Shown here: in pieces, positions 12,093 through 19,552 of the stretch
Position numbering within the stretch: the first letter of the stretch is position 1
Layout of the letters: every line of letters starts with the position of its first letter
Virus record (IMG/VR): IMGVR_UViG_3300022540_000106
Coordinates: 1-26,130 of that record
DNA from: a virus
Direction: 5' to 3' (one strand)
DNA length: 26,130 bases
Translations under genes and position numbers: made by a program
Notes under the pieces: model-generated
The model's input: the letters and a program-made list of their open reading frames with translations, nothing else
Database searches by the model: none
Told to the model about the DNA's origin: nothing

Positions 12093-13689
12093 ATCAATTC
12101 ATAATGAGATAATAAATTTCTGCAAAGAGTTCTATAAATTGAAAGCTAGGTTTCCCACGCTTAGTGACTTGCACGAGAATGGTATCACTCGTGAGGTGGT
12201 CAGACAGAATTTTAAGACTAAGTCTAATCTACAGAAGGTAGTAGAAGAAGAGATGGCTTCAGCTTATCTAGAGGCTCCTAAAGAGAATACGGTATCTAAG
12301 TTTAAGAAGAATCAAAAGAAGTATGTAATCATAGGAGTGCAGAACAATACCTACATCGACCAAGGATTGATGAAGTGTTTGGTGCAGTACGCGAAGCACA
12401 ACAAAGCAGAGATACTCGCGTTGCCTATGTACTACCGTAACCCTACTAACATCACAGAAAGCAATAGGATAGAGAAGGAATATTGGTGGGATGATAACTT
12501 CCCTGGGAAGTATGTTACCAAGAATATGAACCTAGGGCCCCACTTAAAACTAATGCCCGAGCATCGCATCAGCGTCACAGCCATCAATCCTTTGAGTGGA
12601 TTAGAATCTATCGGAGGTAAGTACTCAGCTATATACTCCAACTCCCACCTCATGATGAAGGTTATACCGGAGAGTCAAGATAAGATTCCCCACATCATGC
12701 AGACTACGGGTACGGCGTGTAAATTAGATAACTTTAGTAAGACTAATGCTGGAGGTAAGGCTAAAGGGTTTGCAACTCGGTGCGCATTGGTTGTGGAGTT
12801 GTCAGGAGACATATTTCATTTACGTCAGTTGGAATATAAGAGGGGCGTGGTATGCGACTTGGATAAAGTTTATACCCACACCGATGTGATGGATATCTCA
12901 GATTATGGAACATCTAAGATGGTTTGGGGAGATGTTCATGCCGAAGTGGCTGATAAAGTTGTGGTTAGAGTTTCAAAGGAGTTGTCGGATAGGTGTAACG
13001 TGGACTGCCATTATTTAGAGGATGTGCTGGATTTCATAGGTCAGAATCATCACAACCGTAAGAATGTCATTATGAAGTATATGTTGAATAAACACGGTAA
13101 GGACATTGTTAGTGCAGCTATAAAACAGGTGGCGCAATTCATCCTAGACTTAACAGATAGGGCATCAGTAAAGATAGTAGATAGTAATCACCACGACCAT
13201 ATAACTAAATGGATTAACGAATGTAATTTTAAATATATGGAGGCAGATAACGCCTACTTCTATATATGCCTTATGAAGAAGATAATGGAAGAGGTTGTAT
13301 TAGATGAGCAGCAATTGACTTTATCGAATGATAATGTGCTGCGTATGGCACTTGAGCTGGTAGGAGGCGACTCCGCGGCAGATGTAGAGTTCCTAAGTAG
13401 GAATGAATCTCATACGGTGAGCGGCATCGAGTTGAGCCAACACGGAGACAAGGGGCCTAACGGTTCGAGGGGGAGTATTACAGCTCTGTCACGTACTAAC
13501 AGTCCTATGGTCATTGGCCACTCACACACTCCCGGGATACATAAGCACATCTACCAAGTAGGTAAGACAGCGTATAAAAATCAGTCGTATACCCAAGGGT
13601 ATTCGTCTCATTTGCATAGCCATTGTATCATCTACCCAAACGGTGGACGTACTCTTATACATATCCTCGGAGGTCAGTATAGAATCTAA
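12085..13689 (+). CDS. metallophosphoesterase-like protein with N-terminal DNA-binding-like segment
   Basis: A 534-residue protein. Metallophosphoesterase-type motifs occur in order: WGDVHAE (281-287; GDxH), FIGQNHHNR (317-325), VDSNHHDH (365-372; like the GNHD box) and GHSHTPG (478-484; GHxH). Further His residues at 507-513 and SQHGDKGPNG (451-460) may add to the metal site. Residues 20-55 (RFPTLSDLHENGITREVVRQ and following FKTKSNL) resemble the short helical repeats found beside phage HNH nucleases ('FPTxxD...IRxxFGS'), so the N-terminus may bind DNA. A nuclease or phosphodiesterase acting on DNA is the best guess; T5 A1-type host DNA degradation proteins are a possible comparison. It is the last gene of the rightward block and ends directly against the opposing tail gene. 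Confidence 0.7.
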   Translation: MSKSIHNEIINFCKEFYKLKARFPTLSDLHENGITREVVRQNFKTKSNLQKVVEEEMASAYLEAPKENTVSKFKKNQKKYVIIGVQNNTYIDQGLMKCLVQYAKHNKAEILALPMYYRNPTNITESNRIEKEYWWDDNFPGKYVTKNMNLGPHLKLMPEHRISVTAINPLSGLESIGGKYSAIYSNSHLMMKVIPESQDKIPHIMQTTGTACKLDNFSKTNAGGKAKGFATRCALVVELSGDIFHLRQLEYKRGVVCDLDKVYTHTDVMDISDYGTSKMVWGDVHAEVADKVVVRVSKELSDRCNVDCHYLEDVLDFIGQNHHNRKNVIMKYMLNKHGKDIVSAAIKQVAQFILDLTDRASVKIVDSNHHDHITKWINECNFKYMEADNAYFYICLMKKIMEEVVLDEQQLTLSNDNVLRMALELVGGDSAADVEFLSRNESHTVSGIELSQHGDKGPNGSRGSITALSRTNSPMVIGHSHTPGIHKHIYQVGKTAYKNQSYTQGYSSHLHSHCIIYPNGGRTLIHILGGQYRI

Positions 13690-13702
13690 TCACGGTCTAT
13701 AC
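13677..13702. other. inverted repeat spanning two convergent stop codons
   Basis: GTATAGA (13677-13683) and TCTATAC (13696-13702) form a perfect 7-base-pair hairpin with a 12-base loop. The loop holds both stop codons: TAA of the rightward gene (13687-13689) and TGA of the leftward gene (13690-13692 on the other strand). No T-tract follows on either side, so it is at most a weak bidirectional terminator. Confidence 0.4.
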
Positions 13703-14823
13703 GAATCAATCCAGCCTGACTGATTGTCGAAGGCTGCTACAAGGTTACCACTGGAGTCGTAAGCTCTTATGATTCCGGTGGGAGCTCCTCCACTAGTTTC
13801 ATATATCATATGCCCATTATCCTTAGTAGTCTCAATTGTCCCTGTACGACTTCCTCCGGCACCAAAACAGAAGTTCACCTTAGAGGATGCATTCTTTAAG
13901 TTGGTTGGGACCTCAGTATCAAATTCACTAGATACAAATTGTCCCCCATCCAACTTAAGTACATACTTATCATCGACTGGCCATTGGGTTTCCGTAGGTG
14001 CGGAGATTGGGCAGCTCGTGCCGCTTCCTGGAGTACATGCTCGCGAGCTGGTAGCAAACTCCGTAAGCGAGGGGTCCCCAGAAAAATCTACGTGGTAAAG
14101 CCCACCATCAGTGTAATTTCCAGTTACCCAATATTGCCCAGTAACTGAGCCGGCCGCAGCGTCTAGGAATGACGCAATCTTGGCGTCTATTAATTCCGTA
14201 GTCGTAGGATAGAAAGTAGCAAAACTTTCATTGCCGGTGAACCATTCCACCCCACTAGTCCACCCCACTTTGTTGGGCGGAGTTCCCGCGTCCTCCCACT
14301 GCGCCGCCAATTCCTCACCATTAGAATCCAACGTAGCATCTGGAGGTATGAAATCGTTGCGTAGACGAATCTCCACAGCATCCCCAGTATTACAATCTAC
14401 CGCCGTCAGAGAATTTAAAGAATTATTATTTGAGTAGGTTAATCCTGCTGCGGTAACTTGTGGGTGCGACAACTTGGCCGCAGCGTTTATACCATCTATC
14501 ACATCCTCAGCAGATGCTTGCCCAGTGGTTGTGTTGATGACACCATTCTGTGGGTCTGCGGGGTCTAGACCCTCTTCTCCTGCCGTATTAGCTCCCGTCT
14601 TAGAATCCCCTATCCCTTTTGTAGCAGGTAGTTGAGTCTGGTTAGGAGTACCTGATATAGACTCAGAGCCTCCCGTAGTAGGATTAAAGTATCCTATACC
14701 TCTACGCGCAGCTATGGCCGCCTTCTGTAAGGCAGCGTCTAGGATACTTTGGTTAGGGTCTATGCCCACAATGCGTTTAATATCGTCTGCGTATCTATTT
14801 CCCATATCAAGATTTCCCATCAA
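13690..14823 (-). CDS. virion/tail structural protein, unknown
   Basis: A 377-residue Gly/Ser/Thr/Asn-rich protein, the last gene of the leftward tail block and so probably a tail tip or fibre-associated protein. The N-terminal ~120 residues are Ala/Gly-rich and linker-like; the C-terminal part (about 200-377) is rich in short beta-type segments (GQYWVTGNYTDGGLYHVDF, VPTNLKNASSKVNFCFGAGG). Four Cys lie in the second half. Start choice: TTG 14823, ATG 14820 or ATG 14805; the last begins 1 base after the hub-gene stop codon and is equally plausible, because no clear ribosome site separates them. Family not recognised. Confidence 0.6.
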   Translation of the reverse strand: MMGNLDMGNRYADDIKRIVGIDPNQSILDAALQKAAIAARRGIGYFNPTTGGSESISGTPNQTQLPATKGIGDSKTGANTAGEEGLDPADPQNGVINTTTGQASAEDVIDGINAAAKLSHPQVTAAGLTYSNNNSLNSLTAVDCNTGDAVEIRLRNDFIPPDATLDSNGEELAAQWEDAGTPPNKVGWTSGVEWFTGNESFATFYPTTTELIDAKIASFLDAAAGSVTGQYWVTGNYTDGGLYHVDFSGDPSLTEFATSSRACTPGSGTSCPISAPTETQWPVDDKYVLKLDGGQFVSSEFDTEVPTNLKNASSKVNFCFGAGGSRTGTIETTKDNGHMIYETSGGAPTGIIRAYDSSGNLVAAFDNQSGWIDSYRP

Positions 14824-16810
14824 AGGTTATTACTAAGGTATCGTTTGGAATTTCTACAGTGTAGCTAGAAGTTGTAGCTAAATCTTTAGAGTTCCTCAGC
14901 GAATCTGGTATAGCTGGTGTGTCAACAATAAATTGTTCTTGGTATGTAGTCCTGAACGTATTATTATTTTCCGTCAACCACTTATTCCCAACCATGCCAG
15001 TCCATCCCGCAGCGGCAGCTTGGGCCGGGTCTTCTCCGAAATGATTGTCCAAAGTTATCACACCGCTCGGGTAAGTAATGTTATCAGAAGGTTGTGTCGG
15101 TATAGACAAAGTGCTATCACTCGCAGAGCCTTCAGACTTAGACAATATCAACGTGGTGGACGTAACTGCCTCTCCAGTACCAACATTAAGTCTATGTCTA
15201 AGATTAAATACTTTACCTTGTGCCTGTACTTCATCAGTATCCACCAACACAGTATGCTTTAAATCGACTGCCGGCCAGATAAAAGTATCTACCATAACCC
15301 GTGTATCTCTGTGGCTACCCAGTATCACATTCTTACCTTGTTTCAAGGCCACGTCGACGACTGTGTTGAATTCATTTCTCTTTAAATCTTGATCAATAGA
15401 ATAATTATTACCAGCCTGCGTTGACCTGAAGGATGTATAATCTTCCCAATCACGCACATCCGCCTCTTCATCTAACGCATACGAGAGGTCGGATGTTATG
15501 GTCCCGAATTGTGCCTGAGATTGCGTTGCGTTTAGAGTTAATGTATAAGCTTCGGTAACGCTCTGGCTCCACTGTAGAGTGCCTTGCCATGAGGCGCCCA
15601 TACAATACAGTTCGGTGTAATCGGTGGAGCCAGATATTCTCGACTCAAACAATAAATTGCCGTCAGTATCCTTCAATTGTACTCCGTTAGCATCCACTAT
15701 AGGGATACCGATTCCTCTGAGTTGGGAAGTACTCCATCCCACAGTGACCCCAGAACATCTATACCAACCAGCAGGATGTATTTCATCAAAAGTTATTGCC
15801 CCTTTTACAGGCCATCCCGCTGCATCGACTGCTGATTGTACCATAGGTTTAGCCGTCAATGATAATCCGTCTGTTAATAATAAACATATCGAATTTTTGA
15901 TAGGGGACTCCCAAGTCCAGGAACGTGTTCCGTGATGGAATCTTTCGTATCTATACTGGAGATTGATATTTACTTGGTTAAACACTCTACCCCTGTTAGT
16001 AAGTTCTATCGTAGGCTTATCTCTGTATACATCTGAGTCAGTTAACGTAAAGTCTGGAGTTACTTTAGGTGCCCACGCAGTAATAGTATAGTTACCGGCC
16101 GCATCAAAATCAACAGCCTGCGGGGTCGTAGTTAATCGTTGTTCTACTTCTTCTGCGACATCTCTTGGTTCCGCGAATACATGTGTAGAGTATACACCTA
16201 TAGTATCAACTACACCAGGCAGCTGTCCGTTAATCAGTTCCGTACGCCTGTCTGTACAACGTAATGTAATTTTTTCCTCTATTAAATCTATCTCAGGTAT
16301 ATCGACTACTCCTGTATAGATACGCTGGTTCCCAGAAGCTGTTTGGATATCCGCCGTTACGCTCTGCCCCTGGTAAAGGCTCATATCCTGTACACCAGTA
16401 GGTGGGATCAATGTTACAACCATAAGAGCTGCATCACCCTCTGTCCTGTCGATATCGATTATACCGTAGATTTGTTCTTTAGGTATCTCATAACCCCCAA
16501 TAACTAGAGTTAAATCCCAGCCAGTCCTAGTAACATGTAATTGCGCAACAGCATCTTGTACTTGCTGCTCCATAGATATAGTCACACCTGTATACTGTGC
16601 TTCTACTATCTGCTCGAAGGAAATAGTTGCTTCGGCCACAGAGGATGATAGACGTAGCTGTATCACTTGCTCGAAAGAGATTTCTTCTCCGGCACCTATG
16701 ATAGCCACTACTTGTTCGAAGGAGATTAATTCCCCGACACCCACGCCAATGACATCAGCTGAGAAGCCATTGACTACATGGGTATTTAAAGCTCCACTAT
16801 TGATCGCCAT
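14807..16810 (-). CDS. tail hub/tip-like structural protein with N-terminal ISFEQ repeats
   Basis: A 667-residue beta-rich protein. Residues 28-85 carry four copies of I-S-[FM]-E-Q-x-[VI]. Residues ~95-215 (GYEIPKEQIYGIIDIDRTEG, SLYQGQSVTADIQTASGNQRIYTGVV, EKITLRCTDRR) resemble the first domain of gp27/Tal-like baseplate hub proteins, which measure 'I..i.i.r...e.......i..G..v.i......r.ifTG.v'. A central part with DREVADVRDWEDY-like stretches and a C-terminal domain follow. The position after the tape measure and fibre genes, together with the length, supports a tail-tip hub. It has no lysozyme or peptidase motif that I can see. It overlaps the next gene by up to 17 bases. Confidence 0.65.
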   Translation of the reverse strand: MAINSGALNTHVVNGFSADVIGVGVGELISFEQVVAIIGAGEEISFEQVIQLRLSSSVAEATISFEQIVEAQYTGVTISMEQQVQDAVAQLHVTRTGWDLTLVIGGYEIPKEQIYGIIDIDRTEGDAALMVVTLIPPTGVQDMSLYQGQSVTADIQTASGNQRIYTGVVDIPEIDLIEEKITLRCTDRRTELINGQLPGVVDTIGVYSTHVFAEPRDVAEEVEQRLTTTPQAVDFDAAGNYTITAWAPKVTPDFTLTDSDVYRDKPTIELTNRGRVFNQVNINLQYRYERFHHGTRSWTWESPIKNSICLLLTDGLSLTAKPMVQSAVDAAGWPVKGAITFDEIHPAGWYRCSGVTVGWSTSQLRGIGIPIVDANGVQLKDTDGNLLFESRISGSTDYTELYCMGASWQGTLQWSQSVTEAYTLTLNATQSQAQFGTITSDLSYALDEEADVRDWEDYTSFRSTQAGNNYSIDQDLKRNEFNTVVDVALKQGKNVILGSHRDTRVMVDTFIWPAVDLKHTVLVDTDEVQAQGKVFNLRHRLNVGTGEAVTSTTLILSKSEGSASDSTLSIPTQPSDNITYPSGVITLDNHFGEDPAQAAAAGWTGMVGNKWLTENNNTFRTTYQEQFIVDTPAIPDSLRNSKDLATTSSYTVEIPNDTLVITFDGKS
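16559..16726 (-). repeat. four-copy ISFEQxV peptide repeat (coding)
   Basis: Residues 29-35, 44-50, 63-69 and 78-84 of the hub-like protein read ISFEQVV, ISFEQVI, ISFEQIV and ISMEQQV, spaced 15, 19 and 15 residues. The DNA copies share TTCGAA/GAGAT elements but have diverged at third positions, so this is an old repeat under protein-level selection. Confidence 0.75.
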
Positions 16811-16821
16811 ATCTCACCTAC

Positions 16822-17076
16822 TTATTCTGGTTTTGGGTACTGTGCTTTGATGCTGGTTACCATATCTTGCCAAGTGCTAGTTCCGTTCATCTTATCCCAA
16901 TAAAGCATATCTAACTGATCTCCTATGGATGGGTACTCTTCCTCGCGTTGATGTTTATAGAACTCACTTAACTTTTGAGCATATCTAACAGCTGCCACAT
17001 CTTCTTCTTGGGTTCGGGCCGCAATTTCCTCTTCTGTTAGCTGTATCTCTACTCCGTTCACTATTTTATTAGGCAT
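16822..17076 (-). CDS. small tail-fibre-associated protein ('YPSIGDQLD' family)
   Basis: An 84-residue charged helical protein of a type repeatedly found beside phage tail fibre genes: a short strand-like N-terminus (IVNGVEIQLTEEE), a basic/acidic helix, and the signature REEEYPSIGDQLDMLYWDKM (44-63), ending in IKAQYPKP. Related proteins are annotated as XkdW-like or tail fibre assembly proteins; their role is not established. It overlaps the tail fibre gene start-to-stop by 8 bases, consistent with a chaperone or partner for that fibre. Confidence 0.75.
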   Translation of the reverse strand: MPNKIVNGVEIQLTEEEIAARTQEEDVAAVRYAQKLSEFYKHQREEEYPSIGDQLDMLYWDKMNGTSTWQDMVTSIKAQYPKPE

Positions 17077-18934
17077 TTTTCACTCCGTATAATCTAAATT
17101 CACCACTAGTTATATTACCACTATCCATCAAGATTTGGACGGCATCCACATCCGCAGCTGACATTCGAACCCCCGTCGCCGTTACTTTACAACTGCCTCC
17201 AAAGGCCGCTATATAACTTACATCACTAGTTATCAATGTATTTTTTGTAGAGGATGGGTTTTGAAGTACTACCTGCCCAGAACATGACTCTCCCGCAGCA
17301 TTTCCTAAATCTACAGTACCAACGCCTATAGATAGTAGTATGTGCGTGCTTGATGCGGACCCCGAAGTGGCTAAGGACCCTGTATCAGAGCTTCTAAGAT
17401 TTACATATCTATAGTTTCCTGCGGTACTATCATAACTAGACCCATTATCTGTACTTGTTCTTAACCACAGTTCCGCATCATCAGTTGCAGGAACTACATC
17501 GGTGAACTTTAACACGTAAGTATTGTAGGTACTCGTGAGACCGGTGAACGCTATGGAGGCACTAGCGCTGGCTGTCGCCGTAGCTATTAGCTCGTAATCC
17601 AATGCGCCCCCACCCCCTCCCGCAGCTAATTCAAATTCATCTGTGGTAGCATTATAAGTGACGACATGGGTGTCGGTGGGTGAGGTCAATTCCGCTATCG
17701 GCATTGCAACGACAGCCATTTCCTCGCCACTATAATACTTAATTAAACCCGTTGAGAAATCTGTAATAGTTGTATCTATAGCTACCTCACCATCAGCGTT
17801 GACAGTAGGAGCAGCTCCGTTAGGTATTTCGAAGCTTGTAGCTCCCCCGAAGTCGAACACACCAGTACCAATATCACCAGTATGTAATAAAAACTTATCA
17901 TCTATAGTCACTGAACCTGCCGTGACTGTGAAATCAGCATCAGCAAAAGAAGCTATCCCTTTAACAGTTACGGTAGCAGCTGGGAAATTCTGGAATTCCA
18001 AGTGCCGCATACCAAAGGCTCCGGATTCAATCAGAAATTTATCTGTGATCGCGGGCGCGGCCGTGGCTGAGAAGTCCGCCACAGTCTTAAAGTCTAGTCT
18101 GGTGCCGTCGAAAACCATCATCTCGCCTGAAGCTGTTGGCCCTACTGTAGGAAACTCGAGATCGTAATCAGCCGACAATGCAGCAGGACATTTAAGAGTT
18201 ACTTTATTTGTTCCACTATCACTGTCCTCCAACAGATCAATGAAACCTGCCGCTGTTGCGTTGCCGCCCACAGTTAAGGATGCAGTAATAGTTGCATTAC
18301 CTGAACCATCAAAAGTAAAGGTAGAGCTTCCACCGAAAGCCCCAGCATTGTTATATTGTACTTGCGTATCGGCGCCGCCAGGAGTACCTCCCCCAGCTGC
18401 CGCTACTAATTCAAATTCATCATTAGTGGCATTATATGACACTACGTGACCATCTGTAGGAGTAGTAAATTCAGCTATAGGCATGCCCACTACGCCCACC
18501 TCTTCGCCGCCGTAGTATTTCATGATACCCATAGAGAAGTCTGCCACTGTGGTATCTATAGCCACCTCGCCATCAGCGTCTACGGTAGGTGTCGCGCTGT
18601 TTGGTATCTCTAGGCTTGTGGCTCCACCGAAATCAATAACCCCAGCAGGGTCAATGAAACTTGCTGCCGTAGAGCGTAATTCTATAGTTGCTGCATCTGC
18701 GAAGGCAGTACCTGACGTACCTTCTTGTGCACGTACCACCGTAAGAGTAGTTGTACTATTGCTAGTTACTTGTACAATCTCTATGTTAGTGCCGTCATCG
18801 AGGGTAAGTCTACACGTATCTCCCCCGCCCACAGTAGGTAGGTCAGCGACAGAGGTTACAATGATGGTTGTAGTACTATTATCAATAGCCCCATTGAGGG
18901 TCGTGGTATAATTATTTGTGTATTGTCTGGTCAT
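17069..18934 (-). CDS. tail fibre/receptor-binding-type protein with internal duplication
   Basis: A 621-residue Thr/Ser/Ala/Gly-rich protein without Cys-rich or catalytic motifs. Residues 1-97 form an N-terminal beta domain (NSTTTIIVTSVADLP, TLTVVRAQEGTSGTAF) common at the start of phage tail and appendage proteins, probably the attachment part. Residues 99-177 and 359-437 are near copies of each other. Residues 180-350 hold a fibre-like spacer with VQYNNAGAFGG and NATITASLTVGGNATA segments typical of trimeric shafts. The C-terminal ~175 residues (from DYELIATATASASASI through ATDDAELWLRTSTDNGSSYD to GEFRLYGVKNA) match a jelly-roll-like domain seen at the tips of many phage fibres, so host-surface binding is likely. 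Overlaps flanking genes by 4 and 8 bases. Confidence 0.82.
   Translation of the reverse strand: MTRQYTNNYTTTLNGAIDNSTTTIIVTSVADLPTVGGGDTCRLTLDDGTNIEIVQVTSNSTTTLTVVRAQEGTSGTAFADAATIELRSTAASFIDPAGVIDFGGATSLEIPNSATPTVDADGEVAIDTTVADFSMGIMKYYGGEEVGVVGMPIAEFTTPTDGHVVSYNATNDEFELVAAAGGGTPGGADTQVQYNNAGAFGGSSTFTFDGSGNATITASLTVGGNATAAGFIDLLEDSDSGTNKVTLKCPAALSADYDLEFPTVGPTASGEMMVFDGTRLDFKTVADFSATAAPAITDKFLIESGAFGMRHLEFQNFPAATVTVKGIASFADADFTVTAGSVTIDDKFLLHTGDIGTGVFDFGGATSFEIPNGAAPTVNADGEVAIDTTITDFSTGLIKYYSGEEMAVVAMPIAELTSPTDTHVVTYNATTDEFELAAGGGGGALDYELIATATASASASIAFTGLTSTYNTYVLKFTDVVPATDDAELWLRTSTDNGSSYDSTAGNYRYVNLRSSDTGSLATSGSASSTHILLSIGVGTVDLGNAAGESCSGQVVLQNPSSTKNTLITSDVSYIAAFGGSCKVTATGVRMSAADVDAVQILMDSGNITSGEFRLYGVKNA
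17621..17860 (-). repeat. second copy of intragenic duplication in the fibre gene
   Basis: Encodes residues 359-438, from DFGGATSFEIPNGAAPTVNA-like sequence to NATTDEFELAA. It is the counterpart of 18401-18640, displaced by exactly 260 codons with no insertion or deletion between copies. DNA identity is visibly lower than protein identity. Confidence 0.85.
18401..18640 (-). repeat. first copy of intragenic duplication in the fibre gene
   Basis: Encodes residues 99-178: DFGGATSLEIPNSATPTVDA, GEVAIDTTVADFS, KYYGGEEVGVVGMPIAE and NATNDEFELVA in that order. It aligns without gaps to residues 359-438. The unit probably forms a repeated shaft or bead domain. Confidence 0.85.
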
Positions 18935-19548
18935 ACTTCTGTCTCCACTACGGTATTAATAAATACACCCACGTTAGGGTATCCCGTATTGCTCTGTACT
19001 GTTGTCACAGCATTAGTTACTCTCACCCAGACGTCTACCCTATTAGCAGATAGGCTGGTTAAAGTAGTCCCAATAACCAAAGGGTCTCCAGGATTGTTGG
19101 TATCTAAAGCAGCCTCAGTTAAGGCTAACGTAATCTCTGTAATTTCATGTCTCTTGCCTACCAATGTCCACACAACGGTACCATCAGCAACCGTGTCCCC
19201 GATAGCAGCTGTAGGAAACGTAGGCTCCCCTGAGTCAGACGTGCCCGCAGTAGTACACCGATATACGTATGTATTAGGAGTTGTAGGTTCGATCAATTGT
19301 CCCACAGTATACGCGGTCACTGTAACCCATTCATCCAACGTGTTGGTAGGAGTGAGTACTATGTCGTCTACGCCAGGATTAGAATTAGCTTCTAGTTGCC
19401 TCGCGGCTGTAGGGCTCCCGAAGTATAGAGTAGAATCCTGTGGGTTATCACTCAAATCGGTTTCATGCGTTAATTGAAAGAGCCCGTTGAAGGACGCAGT
19501 CAATGCCGTATCAGTGAAAAATGCAAAACTTAAATCAGCTAATGCCAT
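18931..19548 (-). CDS. tail tip structural protein with carbohydrate-binding-like module
   Basis: A 205-residue beta-rich protein between the tape measure and the fibre genes. Residues ~72-131 contain a module frequent in phage tail proteins: W-V-T-V-T-AYTVGQLIEPTTPNTYVYRC, then TTAGTSDSGEPTFP, then GDTVADGTVVWTLVG. Similar 'Y..Gd.v.P.....vY.....GtSg..eP.wP...g.tv.DG.v.W' units are thought to be small beta domains that bind sugars or stabilise fibres. The C-terminal part (RVDVWVRVTNAVTTVQSNTG) is also beta-rich. It likely sits at the distal tail. Function beyond this is not recognised. Confidence 0.7.
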   Translation of the reverse strand: MALADLSFAFFTDTALTASFNGLFQLTHETDLSDNPQDSTLYFGSPTAARQLEANSNPGVDDIVLTPTNTLDEWVTVTAYTVGQLIEPTTPNTYVYRCTTAGTSDSGEPTFPTAAIGDTVADGTVVWTLVGKRHEITEITLALTEAALDTNNPGDPLVIGTTLTSLSANRVDVWVRVTNAVTTVQSNTGYPNVGVFINTVVETEV

Positions 19549-19552
19549 CGTA

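Noticed and set aside
17621-18640. Repeats as a CRISPR-like or mobile element
   Set aside because: There are only two copies, in frame, encoding the same protein domain, with no short palindromic units or terminal inverted repeats.
18522-18911. 129-codon plus-strand frame and similar frames at 17799-18449 and 18923-19477
   Set aside because: They are antisense to Thr/Ala/Gly-rich fibre genes, whose composition keeps the opposite strand open; no ribosome sites.
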